Shown: positions 25,149-36,760, counted from the stretch's first letter. The stretch: 64,000 bases of DNA from Sialis fuliginosa (GCA_961205875.1 OY540817.1:8095001-8159000); one strand, 5' to 3'. Numbers and translations: made by a program. The notes: generated from the letters alone by a model not told the origin.

Positions 25149-26004
25149 AAAATATAGTCATTAACATAAACTCGAAATATATATATAAACTAACCTGATT
25201 TTTGTTAATAACTTACTCAAATCAGTTGATTCGTATACGTTGACAAATCGATCTATTATTTTAGTGAAATTTAAAATGACTAATTCAATTAGTGAAATAA
25301 CTACTAATTCAGTTTTAGAGAATACTTGGTTGCATTTTGAAGCATGAAAATTTTTTTTTCTATAGAAATAAAAATCTCTTTTTATAATCGCTTGTCTCAA
25401 GTGAATTACAAGTGTTTTGAAACCAAAGAAAACTGTAAAATAGATATTCACAAAACAACGTCATTTAAAACAATAACACAGCGATAATTATTCAATTGTA
25501 TAAACGTGAAATATAAAAAAATAAAGCAGTTTTTTAATGTAAATACTACACAGACACTAATCTCCGTTGTAGAATAAGTAGTGTTTTGTTATTTTGCAAA
25601 AACCTAGTCGGAAATTAAAAAAATCTCTCTCTGGTAGTGCTAAAGAATGCTCAAGCCGCGTTATATTTGCGGCGAATATATTATAGTTAACAAGAGATTT
25701 AATGCATTTCGAGTGATCTTCAGAATACAAACGAGGCTTTGTTTATTATTAAAACGAAAAAATATTCATTTATTCCATAAGTTTATTTTCAGCTTACCTT
25801 ATTGTAGACATGGAGATTTAAATTATTGACTCGTTTTAGTTTATAATACAAGACTGAAGGACGATCATTAATATTTATTTTTACATATCCTTTGATAGTA
25901 AAATTCATTCGTTTAACCCTGCAATGGTAGCACCAAACCTCGCAGACCCAATGATTAAAAAATAAATAAGTAATTGGTTGTGGTGGCTATATAATATGTA
26001 GGTA
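25149..26004. other. gene-free stretch
   Basis: AT-rich frames only. No repeat was recognised between the palindrome and the MITE. Confidence 0.5.
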
Positions 26005-26393
26005 CAGTCACCTGCATTAATGGTCTTGCAGTTTGTATTCATTTTCGTTTATCACAAACTTAGTAGGCTCCTCCCATTTGATTATTATAATATTTAAATC
26101 ATTTCTCCATGTATCAAACAAAGACAGATATTTTGAAATTCATTTGCTAGATAAAGAACTACTCTTCGTTTATAGTACTCATATACAATATTTGTGCAAT
26201 TAAATTATTATGTAATCTATTGAAAATTGTATACGTAAATTTTGTGGCAAAAAATATTTGATATTCCGAATTTTAGTTTTTAATTTATTAAACTTGATAG
26301 AAAAAGATAACCGATGATGTTTGTCTTTAAATTTGGAATCTGTTGTAAGCGATTCTAGCCTTTAGGGTGCCAGACGAGTTCTACAGGCGACTG
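26005..26393 (-). mobile_element. TA-flanked MITE (Tc1/mariner type), copy 2, inverted
   Basis: This is the reverse-complement partner of 21232-21619 across its full length, with only scattered differences. It begins CAGTCACCTGCATTAATGG, ends ACAGGCGACTG, and is flanked by TA at 26003-26004 and 26394-26395. The two copies form a widely spaced inverted repeat. Confidence 0.85.
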
Positions 26394-26568
26394 TACATAG
26401 ATGTTCTTCTTAGTAACTGGTTTTGTTTGTATATTATACAGGGTGTTTGGTTCGGTGATACGAATATTTTGAAGGAAGGTAGGATTAGTCATTTCAAAGT
26501 GATTTAAACAAATATACATATATACAAAGTGCCATTTGTATAATTAAAAAACAACAACAAAAAACAGA

Positions 26569-26706
26569 TTTATACATGCTAAAGGCAAAATCTCAAAAGT
26601 TAAAGAGCCCATATTTTTCAAACTGATATTGTAGCATAGATATTTAAGTAATATAAAAATATGGGCTCTTTAACTTTTGAACTTTTGCCATTAAAATGTA
26701 TAAATT
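26569..26706. repeat. hairpin with about 55-nt imperfect arms
   Basis: The left arm (TTTATACAT, GGCAAAATCTCAAAAGTTAA, AGAGCCCATATTTTT) pairs with the right arm (AAAATATGGGCTCTTTAACT, TTTGAACTTTTGCC, ATGTATAAA) around a loop of about 30 bases. The stem has few mismatches. It could be a very short fold-back element or a transcribed hairpin. A TATACAGGGTGTTTGG word just upstream (26438) recalls another common insect repeat. Confidence 0.65.
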
Positions 26707-26766
26707 TGGGTTATTTAATAAATTTACTAAAATGGGCGATATACACAAAAATTATTGTTGCACTTT

Positions 26767-27130
26767 ATATATTATAAAGCTCAACGTCTCTCTGTCTGTC
26801 TCTCCGTTTGTGGATTATAACTCGATAACCAATTATCCAATTTACGTGTTTGTTTTATTTCATAAATATGTTCTTAGCCCAGGTTTTAGTATATATTTTG
26901 TTACGTTAGGTAACATAAGGAATAAGCAGTGACGGTAATATCAAGTAGGAAAAAATCAGCTCCTATGCAAGATAGGGTTTTTCCCCTAAAACTCCCATCT
27001 CGTAGTATTTTTTCCGCCGCATTTAATGAAACTAATTACAATTCTCCATATGTGACAGAGGATGAAATATTAACTTCATTAATTCAGTATATAATAAAAT
27101 GTATACGGTTCGTGTGAAATTTAGGTTAAG
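26767..27130 (+). mobile_element. Helitron-like element, 5' part, related to the one at window start
   Basis: The start TATTATAAAGCTCAACGTCT, CTCTGTCTGTC, then AACTCGATAACCAATTATCC looks like a lepidopteran Helitron 5' end. GTTACGTTAGGTAACATAAG followed by GAATAAGCAGTGACGGTAAT (26901 onward) matches bases 1-60 of the window. The 3' end is not present before the reverse Lep1-type copy begins. Frames across it are not treated as genes. Confidence 0.5.
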
Positions 27131-27403
27131 TAGAGCTGCCACCCATGAAGAAGGTTAGGTAATACATATATCTGTTATGAGTCGATAAAACAGGTCGCAC
27201 GTACAAATGTCAGATAGGTACCGATTTATTTAAAGTAATTATATAAATTATACATTTTTCGGGATACAAAGTAGCCTATGTCCTTCCTCAGGATGCAAGT
27301 TATCTCCATGACAGATTTCAACAAGATCGGTTCAGCGGTTTAGCCGTGAAAAGGTAACAAACAGATAGACAGACACACTTTCGCATTTATAATATAAGTA
27401 TGA
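27131..27403 (-). mobile_element. Lep1-type Helitron, reverse copy
   Basis: Reads as the reverse complement of the family: TAGAGCTGCCACCC, GTCGATAAAACAGG, TTTTTCGGGATACAAAGTAG, CCTATGTCCTTCCTCAGGAT, GATCGGTTCAGCGGTTTAG, ACAGACACACTTTCGCATTT. The terminal CTAG and CG hairpin are degraded. Confidence 0.75.
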
Positions 27404-28023
27404 ATTAAATGTATAATGTTAAAGCATTTGTAAAAAATTTTCAAAAATATATATTAACATTCCGCCCAGATATCTACCTTCCCTAGGCTACCCCTGTTAA
27501 CAATCAAAAGTAATATCTGAAAAATTAGAGTATACTCAGTATTTTCCATTAAAATTACTATTGTAACATTGTGAAAATATCACGGATTAAGTTAAATAAT
27601 GCTACCATAAATAATCTAGTATAGTTTTAAAAATATTCAAGAGGTGCGTTTTTCCATAGTTCGCGTGTTATCTTCTCGTGTCGGAAGTCGCGAGTTTGGT
27701 TCTGTCTCGCGCCTTTATGTAATGTTGTTAATATTTAAATATAATCAAGATAGAAGGCAGATTTAAGATTTGACGTGCACTGTTGACCTCAGCTGTTGAT
27801 GCTTGTAAACTAAAAATAATTTTTTATACATATACATTATACATACATACTTATATAAATAAAATATGAATAAAGTAATCATAAAAAAAATTCAACAAAT
27901 TGAGAGTCCTTGAATTAAGTACAACTATTATCTAAATGATGTCTGTATGTCGGTATGTGGACACTTTACAGTCAAAACAGTGGAACGTGAAATTCTTAAA
28001 GTTCTTGTATACAGTGCGTTCTG

Positions 28024-28802
28024 GATGAAAGGAACAAATACGTTTAAAATTGAAATGGAAAAACGCTCGGACCCGTCGATTAGTATTTTTAATTGCGGAT
28101 TTTTTGACATAAGAAAATTGTATGTGTCTCAGGAAAAACATATGCAGTCATCATTAATTTTTTTAAATGGAACACCCTATATATTATACCATTTTTGAAT
28201 TGTGCGATAAATTCTGAACACTTTTTGTACAGCATATCATATCTCTAAAATCAGTGGTTTGAAAATTGACATTTTGAAATATACACAAGTCAAATAAAAT
28301 GTTTAAATTGAAAAAATAAACTTTGAACATTTTTTTAAAAGCCAACAAAAACATCCTGGTACCTATGGCAAAAAGAAAAAACATTGAACTTTTTTTTTCC
28401 TTTTTTTTCTGTTTTTTCTTCTAGTTTTCTTTTTTTCTTTTTTTTGCAATACCAGGATGTTTTTGTTAGCTTTTAAAAAAATGTTCAATGTGTATTTTTT
28501 TAATTTTAACATTTTATTTGACCTGTGTGTATTTCAAAATGTCAATTTTCAAACGTCTGATTTTAGAGATACGATATGCTGTATAAAAAGTGTTCATAAT
28601 TTATCGCACAATTCAAAAATGGTATAATATATAGAGTGTTCTATTTAAAAAAACAATGATGACTGCATATGTTTTTCCTGAGACACCCTGTATACAATTT
28701 TCTTATGTCAAAAAATCCGCAACTAAAAATACTAATCGACGGGTCCGAGCGTTTTTCCACAAAATAATTACCTGAATTTTAAATGAATTTGTTCCTTTCA
28801 TC
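28024..28802. repeat. large fold-back element, near-identical arms
   Basis: Arms 28024-28371 and 28438-28802 are inverted copies at high identity, separated by a pyrimidine-rich spacer of about 65 bases (runs of T with C). Shared words include AAAAACGCTCGGACCCGTCG, GTCTCAGGAAAAACATATGC and GCCAACAAAAACATCCTGGT. Differences are small indels, such as a 5-base loss in the left arm at TTGTATGTGTCTC against TTGTATACAGGGTGTCTC. Because of the palindrome, the same frame shows up on both strands; none of these frames is a gene. Confidence 0.8.
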
Positions 28803-30529
28803 GTATAGTAGACGTATTGATATTTTTAAAGTTTTTATAAACTGGAAATGGATGTAAATTATAAAAAATATTATTATCTATAGCCAACTGCTTAGGACCC
28901 CGAAGTAAAGTATTTTTTATTTCTAACTTTTTTTTTCAAAAATCTTTATTTAATTACATTTTTATATATAGTAGAGCAGCATTATCTATATACTCCCTTA
29001 TGTATAGTTACATTTAAATAATAAATAAACTGAGGACAATAAAACGAAAAATATGTACATAAAATAAATATGAATTATTATTATTTTGACATAAAATGGT
29101 AAAACTACATCATAATTGATTAAAACAATAGACCCACTACTAGCATTTCTGAAAACTATTTATGTGATCAAACTACAGTAAACAATACATATTTACATAA
29201 TCCTGACATCTTTACGAGAGATATATGTGCTAGGCATAAAAATACAATATCATGTTATATATATACGAACAAGCTAAGATTTCTTTCAGTTACATTTTTT
29301 TGTCTGGTTGGAGAACACTTGAGACGTTACAACCCAACGCACTAAGCATGTGTAATATAAAAGGTTCATAAATAATAGTAAAATATTGTTAAGTGGACAT
29401 AGACATATTATTTATTGAAAGGGTTGTGTCATAAAATATGTTTAATTGTATATTACTACATTAATGTGTTTTATTTATGTATATCAATTCATAATAATTG
29501 AATCAAATCTCACAATGTAACCATTGATATTTAATTTAAATCATACAAATTTAATTAGTAATTATTTAATTAAATATACGAATCGACCAGCAATGGTTGA
29601 AATATGAAAGAGAAAAATTATATTTGAAAATAGATTAATTGTTACAATAAAAGTCTGGTCGGTTATGGAATGAAATTTAAAAATACCCCTGAATTCTACA
29701 AGTAGATAAATTTTTCTTATGTTCAAAATTAATCATATTTGATCAACTGGCATTATTTCGACAATAAACAATTTTTTCGGAAAAAATACTGTTTTCCTTA
29801 ATTTTTTCCATGATAATATACAAATATAAAAAAAGGATTTTAAATTTAACATTGCTAAATTTTATGTAATACAAATATTGTAGAATTGTAGGTGGTAGAA
29901 GTACTGAAATAAAAGATTAAACCAGAGTTAAAGTATTTAAAAAATGCGTATTTATTATAACACAATCTAAATTAAATTAAAATTAAACTCTGTGGTACTT
30001 TTTATTACCTACATACATATGTATGTACATTACATACATGCATTACATATGTATGCTTGCATAATTTTAATGTATACATGTATTGTATTATGATATCAGT
30101 TCCATAAATATTCTTTTACATCAGTTTCCTAAGTAACATCGTATATTATATAACGCATATTGTGAGGTACTTTTTTATACGAAAGCGATATGCAAATAAA
30201 GTTTTTTAATGAATATTTTCTAGCTAACTCATTTAAAATGCAGCAAAACTTTTAATACATTACAATCACAAAGTGGATGTTCCCGTTGTAACAGCGGTTA
30301 ATAATAATGAGAGATATTTAACGAAGTATAACATTAAAAACTAAATACATTTTTAATATATGCATTTTTATTAACTAGTTTAATTTAGTATATAATCAAC
30401 TTAATTAGTTATTTTATATCGACAAATATGACTTATTTTAAAAATAGTAAGAACGTAATTAATGTACGAATTTCTGTAATATTACATGAGAGTTGAATTC
30501 GTACAAATAAATAAATAATTTTCAAAATA
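28803..30529. other. gene-free AT-rich stretch
   Basis: Mostly low-complexity AT. A palindromic microsatellite lies at 30006-30055 with alternating ACATACAT and ATGTATG words. No ORF of note. Confidence 0.5.
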
Positions 30530-30632
30530 TGCAAAGTGCATGAGAATTACAAAAAGAAGCCCACCAATCCCAAAAACAGTATACCTTGCTCTTAAAGGGG
30601 CCAATACTGGTGCCAGTACCTTATACATATTT
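30530..30632 (+). repeat. GGTGCCAGTACC-ended repeat, short copy
   Basis: ATGAGAATTACAAAAAGAAG, CCACCAATCCCAAAA and ACTGGTGCCAGTACCTTATA match the reverse complement of 50876-50950 and share the end motif with 815-970, 38478-38606 and 51318-51425. Confidence 0.6.
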
Positions 30633-31258
30633 AGCTACTTAATTTAAAAAACTCAATGCATATTTGCATATGTTATATAATATGTGCATTAGATAAATAA
30701 CACAAACATCAAACTACCAATGTTTCACCACCACTGTAATTCACCACTCCAAACAACAACAAAAACAATATTTTTTTAATAAAACTATGTCCGATGCAAA
30801 TACAGTATAGTATAGTATAGCTATCCTCCGGAGTGAAGGTGCAATTATAATTCGTATGCAGCATATCTCTGCTCAAAAAAACAGACTCGCCGTCTGTCTA
30901 TTTATACATATACGTAAATCTACATATACATACATATATACTATACAAACATACACTGGGTTATGTAACGAATTCATTTTTAATTTGCTGTCATCGGTAA
31001 TGTCGACAGTTTTTTATATTTCATAGACCGGGGTACTTTTAACCCGATAGTCGGCATGTATTATCGTATAGTAGTTGATAATTATATTCCGAGTATAAAT
31101 GCACTGAATTTTCTGTATCTAGTATACACGCGCCCACACGGGGTATGTACGTTTTCACTTACCCACAACAGGCACGCATAGTGAACGAATACACTCACCG
31201 GAAGTTCAAATTAATGGTGATTTTCAAATTACAAAACAAGAGTTTATCGTAATATTAA
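30633..31258. other. unassigned, partly GC-richer stretch
   Basis: No ORF. It holds the first of two TTTTTATATTTCATAGACCG copies (31011-31042; the other is at 31919-31952). 31120-31200 is GC-richer (CACGCGCCCACACGGGG) without recognisable features. Confidence 0.4.
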
Positions 31259-31827
31259 CCCTTAACTGGTATTGTGAGAACTGACCGGCCCTCACAGATC
31301 ATGTTTTGATGTTTTTATAAAAAAGCATTGTACACACCCGCCATTTTAAGTAATCTCATTACGTCTCGACTCGCAGTGGGTGTCGGACGTTCGGCACTTT
31401 GACATTTTCAGAAACGGAGGTACGTGCGTATTTAGGGCCGGCCGATATTAGTTGATTTTTTTAATTGTTAATTAGAGGCATATAAACATGTTTTTTAAAA
31501 AATTAGTTCATATTAGGTTAAGAAAGAAAAAATATTTGTATTAAAATTTTTTCTTAAATTAATTTTTTCTGAGTTCTTGTAGGTACCTAAATATATCCAA
31601 AAAAATTGTAACTTTATTATGATCTCTCGTACAAGATAATTTAGTCAAATAATGGTAATAATAGCCAGTAGAGTAGGTACATAAAATGAGTATATTGTTT
31701 ACCATTTATAAAGTGTTATCCAGTCTTATTATTGAAACTAACTTGCCAAAAGCTATTCTTCAGTGGGGGCCGTAAATACCTCACGATACCAGTTACGTCT
31801 GTAAAATTTACGATACCAGTTAAAGGA
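31259..31827. mobile_element. TTAA-flanked piggyBac-like MITE
   Basis: TTAA at 31255-31258 and 31828-31831 flank ends that pair as CCCTTAACTGGTATTGTGAG and, inverted, TCCTTTAACTGGTATCGTAA. A second GTAACTGGTATCGTGAGG-type word lies just inside the right end, giving a repeated subterminal motif. TTAA duplication with CCC-type ends is the piggyBac signature. The last G of the right GGG is A. The 569-bp interior is non-coding. Confidence 0.75.
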
Positions 31828-31831
31828 TTAA

Positions 31832-32562
31832 TCGGAGACCAAATATTTGCAATAACATAAATTCTATTATCAGTTGGTTGTCACCACGACTGCTACCGGG
31901 TTAATCAGTTATGCTAACGGTTTTTATATTTCATAGACCGGGATATTTTTAATGTCCACCTTTTTAATGGGATTCATTTTTTAATTGTTTGTCCTTTTTT
32001 GTGTCGCGTGGTGTTAATTTGAATTACGAATTACTATGTCGTTTTGTACGACATGTTTATAATTTTCGTGTTATTTGAATATTTTTGTTTATTTAATTAT
32101 TTTAACTTCTGTGGTTTTTACGTTTTTACTACGATTAATGCATGCATGTTGACATTTTGATATGGTTTTTATTGTGTTGGATAAAATAGAGTGAAACAAT
32201 TTTCTATGTGTTGGTATAATGTAATTTGTAAACAATGATATTGATAAATTATATATTTTATAGAAATATATTATATTTTATAAATATAAATTGGTAATAA
32301 AAATATGTACAATAAACAATCAGTAAGACAATATTAAGCTATCACTGGAAATAGCCCAGTGAAATAACTATTTGTATAAACATACAACTATTAGTTCTAT
32401 TATTTATTTGTTAACCGTGCTATAATTAATAATAATATTAATAATATAATAAATTAATATTATTGAATGAGCCGTTTTAATTATACATATTTAGGTTTTT
32501 ACTAAACTGTATTAGTCTGCAGCTATAAGGCTCCTGATACACATATTAATATACATATACTA
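31832..32562. other. gene-free AT-rich stretch
   Basis: Holds the second ATTTCATAGACCGG word (31919-31952) and an (ATT)n-like run at about 32425-32465. Nothing else is seen. Confidence 0.5.
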
Positions 32563-33017
32563 TGGACTTCAGAAGTCGTCTGTTACCGTAAAAGTCAGAA
32601 TCGCTTACAACAGATTCGACAATATTAAGACAAACATCATCGGTTATCTTTTTATAGGGCGGTGCTTATATACATAGTTACATCATTTTAAACAAAAACA
32701 CAAATATACGTCTAGTTCATTAAATATATTTTATGTTAAGTTTAAAAAATTTAAATATCAAATATGTATTGCCACAAAATTTACTTATACAATTTTCAAT
32801 AGATTATATAATAATTTAATCGCACAAATATTTATATGAGTACTATAAACGAAGAGTATATACTTCTATTTCTAACAAATGAGTTTCAAAATTTATGTCT
32901 TTGTGTGGAACATGTAGAAATGATTTAAATATTATGATAATCAAATGGGAGGAGCTTACTAAGTTTGTGATAAACGAATTTGAATGAAAACTGGACGACC
33001 ACTTCTGCATTTCACTG
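32563..33017 (+). mobile_element. diverged third copy of the 21-kb MITE
   Basis: It shares AGAATCGCTTACAACAGATT, AAACATCATCGGTTATCTTT and ATCAAATGGGAGGAGCTTAC with 21232-21619 and 26005-26393, and is also flanked by TA (32561-32562, 33018-33019). The ends differ: CAGAAGT(C/G)GTC words replace the CACCTGCA termini, so it is a separate subfamily. It carries an insertion of about 70-80 bases (around 32657-32735) relative to the others. Confidence 0.75.
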
Positions 33018-34008
33018 TACTCTAGTTTTAGTTAAATCCTTTGATATTATTTAATTTGATTCTAACGCAACTCAAAACTCAAGCACACGTTTTCCTACTA
33101 ATAATAAAATTTCACGTTCGCCAACTCCCTAGATATATACATTTTTCAAACAACGCATCAAAGGTAATACGTGTGTTCCGGATGTATCCATATTACATTA
33201 TTCAATTAGATTGGGTTTATTGTTTAATAATTAATACAAATACCGCCCTCGTAGAACACGTGTAATGTCACTGTTCGTACTGTTATCTCTTCTGCACGAA
33301 CAGTTTTTCTGACACTTGCGGTTTGTTTGACACATACATGCATGTATGTTGCATTCAGAATAGATTTTATCGTGGAAACAAATGTTTTGTTGTTTTTATT
33401 CTGGTGTTGAATGTTGATGTTGTCGTCTGGTATTATGCCAGTGAACTAGAATAAGAGAAGATTTTAAACTTGTAGTTTTAATTGAAATAGTATATACGAG
33501 TTCCATTGCATTTTATTGTTAGAAGTTATACATACTTATGCTTGATATTATAAAATATATGTTGTGTACAAATTAAATTGCTAGAATTCATAGACAACAA
33601 CTTACCAATTATACTGAAAACACTATGAAGACAGATTTTGGTTTAGGCCTGTAGTTTTTGAGGGAAATATACAACATTTTTTAAAAACTATAAAAAAAAT
33701 ATTTTTATAACTAATCGATTATTAGTTCATCATTTGCAATAATTATGCCCAATCTCAGCTTTCTAGGTCAAACATGTTAGTGGCTAGAAGACAGTGACAG
33801 AGGGACAGACTCACAAACGGTACAAAACACATAAAATGGACGAGCCTTGAAATGTGGTTAAAAAATAATCACGGACCTGATATAAACTAGACTCGAATTT
33901 TTTATTATAATGTAAATTTATAAATAATAAAAAATATATATATTTATAAGTATTGTTAAATTAAAAAAAAAAAATTATTTTAGCAGTTCGTATTTGATAA
34001 TAAGACTT
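33018..34008. other. gene-free stretch
   Basis: A 74-codon frame at 33041-33265 is AT-driven and unrecognisable. A small hairpin, CTGTTCGT ... ACGAACAG, lies at about 33274-33304. At 33775-33820 there is a repeat scrap with GACAGAGGGACAGACTCACA. Confidence 0.45.
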
Positions 34009-34238
34009 ATGTCCGGTAATATAAAGCAGCTAACAAATTTGCAAGCTTGCAAGCACTTTTCAAATGGTGTATTAATTCTGTGATAGTTAGTATTTAGAGC
34101 AGTGATACTTCAACATATTATAACACAGGTGGCGACTGTGACCGAAACTAAAACACAAATATCAAGCATCAGATAGGTTTGAAACCTTATTTGAAAGTAC
34201 TTGCAAATTTTATTAGCTTCGTTTATAAGACTGGACAT
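34009..34238. mobile_element. MITE with ATGTCCGG ends, copy A
   Basis: The ends ATGTCCGGTAATATAAA and, inverted, ATGTCCAGTCTTATAAAC bound 230 bp. Subterminal words TTGCAAGCTTGCAAGCAC and TTCAAATGG are repeated inverted at the other end. It is related to 38613-38912 in opposite orientation and to more decayed pieces at 58600-58740 and 59773-59832. No clean target duplication. Confidence 0.7.
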
Positions 34239-35090
34239 TAAACATTTATTGCATTTTAAATGTATTTTCTTCATAAATTAATTCAACTTTAAATTAATTA
34301 TTTCAATCGTACAAACTACACCAATAATAAACGTAGACAATACAACTGCAGTATCAAACTATTACCTTTAAATTATTTAGGATACAAAAAAACTAGTAAA
34401 AACGTTGATTACTGTTTGCTGTTTTGTGTAAAATGATAAACCACACATACACTCATATAAATACCCTTACACCCCCCCACCCCACTCCCTCACACACATA
34501 CATATATACCACCAACTATAACAGCGTTGACTATTATATTTTCCATCTTTCACAAGCATTGCTCTCTGTTTTACTCATTATGACAAAATTGCAAAATCTC
34601 ATTACCGACTACCGACTGAATACACCAGGACTGTATGAAGTATATGAAAATTTCACACTAAGTACGTCATATTATATACGTGGTCCGCCATAAGAGATGT
34701 GTTTGCCTTTTTCTCCTTTTTTAAATATTATTGTGTCGGTTTGTTTAAATTGTTTTGAGACATTCGTGTGGTTTATTTCACAGTTTTTACGGTTGTTGTT
34801 GAAAGGCAAAATTTTTATTTAAATTTTACTTTTTTATTCTCTGTGTCCTTGTTTATTTCATACTGAAATTTGTTTAATAGAGGGAGATGAAATATAGTAC
34901 TTAATTCTTTATTTAATTTGTTGGGTGAATTACATATTATATTCGACGTTACTTTTGAAAAGACTGTTAAAACATTTTTTTTTGATAATTAATGTAAATT
35001 TTTATTTGAGTTTTTTTAGATACCTACCTACGTATACTGACTAATTCTATGAAATACAGGTGAAAGAATCAATATTATAATAAACATCTA
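34239..35090. other. gene-free stretch with CA/CCC-rich tract
   Basis: 34440-34505 is a low-complexity CA and CCC-rich tract. The 89-codon frame over it is compositional, not protein-like. Nothing else was recognised. Confidence 0.5.
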
Positions 35091-35407
35091 TCTATACATA
35101 GTATAAAACAAAGTTCCTCGCTGTGTCGGTCTATCTGTCTGTGCATGATTTTCTCAGTAACTACTGAACGGATTTTATTTCGGTTTTCACTAATGGATAG
35201 AGAGTTTCACGAGGAAGGTTTAGCTGTATAATTTGTTGATACTTTGTGTAAATTTCATGAAGTCGGAAAAAAAACAATCGTCGGAGAAGTTTTTTTTGTT
35301 TTTGCGTGCGCTGCATGAATAGTTAGCGATAAGTGAAAATAATGTTTAATATGTTTATTTTAGATTAAATTTATATCTCCGGAGTAACACCGGGTAAAAT
35401 GCGCTAG
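35091..35407 (+). mobile_element. Helitron-like family 2, best copy
   Basis: It starts TCTATACATAGTATAAAACA after an A and ends AATGCGCTAG before a T, as expected for Helitron insertion between A and T. The body has TCTGTCTGTGCATGATTTTC, CTACTGAACGGATTTTATTT, CGGTTTTCACTAATGGATAG, TTAGCGATAAGTGAAAATAA and GTAACACCGGGTAAAATGCG. Length 317 bp, non-coding. Confidence 0.8.
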
Positions 35408-35630
35408 TAAGATGATGACATACAACTTGTGTAAAATTAATTTTAAAAATAAATGACAAATGATGAATACATTTTTTTTTCAAGAAGGGTAATCCAAGTA
35501 GCTAGTTCCTTTACCAGTCAATATTTTGTGAAAAAAATAAATAAAATATTTGGTAATCCTGACATTTAGTTACTCAAGTATGATAGCAAATGTATATTAA
35601 ATATGTATGCTTTAAATTTGATATCAAATA

Positions 35631-35948
35631 CAGCTAGTCCTCGACTTATGCGAATTCATATTTACGCGATTTGAAAAAAAGTGTTTTTATTTTATTTCGC
35701 GGCGCTTTGTATCCCTGCAGCCATTGGGCCAACCGAGATTGTCAAATACCTACCATTTCCTCATTCCCCCCTTGTATATATGCTCAAAATTTAGTTGGCA
35801 CAACAGGGAATTTATATATATTTTAGGGTTTTTAGTACTGAGTTGGTGCATTTTAATATGCTGATTGTTATATTTTTTGCTACAGTAAGTCCTCGACTTA
35901 CATGAAAACTTTTGAAACGAATTAATCGCGTAAATCGAGGACTTACTG
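35631..35948. mobile_element. pogo/Tigger-like MITE with a nested 66-bp palindrome
   Basis: The left end CAGCTAGTCCTCGACTTATG after TA (35629-35630) pairs with the right end (inverted: CAGTAAGTCCTCGATTTACG) before TA (35949-35950). A second left-type end, CAGTAAGTCCTCGACTTACA, starts at 35883 after its own TA, so 35883-35948 is by itself a complete 66-bp TA-flanked inverted repeat. CAGT...GTCC...CG ends with TA duplication fit pogo-like Tc1/mariner elements. The interior (GTTGGCACAACAGGG) is non-coding. Confidence 0.75.
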
Positions 35949-36555
35949 TAAATAAATGATATAATTTTGAGTTTTTGAAAATATCAACGTGTATAATACG
36001 TTAAATGTAATTTAATTTACCCTAAAAACAAAACAATAATTAAAACGATATCGTACAAAAAATCTGCCACACAATGGACACGACGAAAGAAATAATGAAA
36101 AGAAAAGAATAAAAAATAATAATAAAGCCACAACAGTGCAACCTCAGGATAGAATATGAGAAAAAAAACACAAGATTTTTTGTCTCACTCGTGAGAGAGC
36201 GTTTAGATAATACAATCCCTAAGTCATTACCGTAAGGGATATTTTTTTCATTAAGCTGCGACATACTACGCAATTTGATGTAATTAAAAGTAACGGTTAT
36301 TACTGTTGACGTAGGTCGGAGATTGAGACTGATGTTTTACAATTGCGTAATTAAACGTAGGATATGAAATAGTCACAATATTTTACTTGACGCGCGCTTA
36401 TTGTGATAATTTACAGATGTTTTATTAAAAATATTATTATGATTAAATTGGTTTGAATAATATGTAGTATACTTTATATGTTAAGCTTAAAAACTGACAA
36501 CGTCCAATGAGCAAAAAAACTGATTACGATCCTCAGATCCAGAGAATTTTATATA

Positions 36556-36760
36556 GTCGTACTTTCAAAAACGCTCATAACACGTTTTGGAATATTTAAA
36601 ACGAAATTCATATGAAAATTTATTAATAAACAGTCAAAATGCGTTCTGGCAATGGCACGTTTTGGTCGATTATTAAAAAAACCTTATCACGAATTTCGCT
36701 TTGTGGTTATTTTTAATAAATGTCAAAACAAATAATGAGCGTTTGTAAAAGTGCTTTAAC
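36556..36760. mobile_element. short imperfect TIR element
   Basis: CGTACTTTCAAAAACGCTCA followed by TAACACGTTTTGG at the left pairs with the inverted right end (AAGCACTTTTACAAACGCTC, ATTATTTGTTTTGA). Arms are about 35-40 bases and the total about 205 bp. GGCACGTTTTGGTCG in the middle echoes the arm. Ends and target duplication are not exact. Confidence 0.55.

Noticed and set aside
27928..28384. Several overlapping open frames on both strands
   Set aside because: They lie in or next to one arm of the 28-kb palindrome and include mirror images of each other. None is protein-like.
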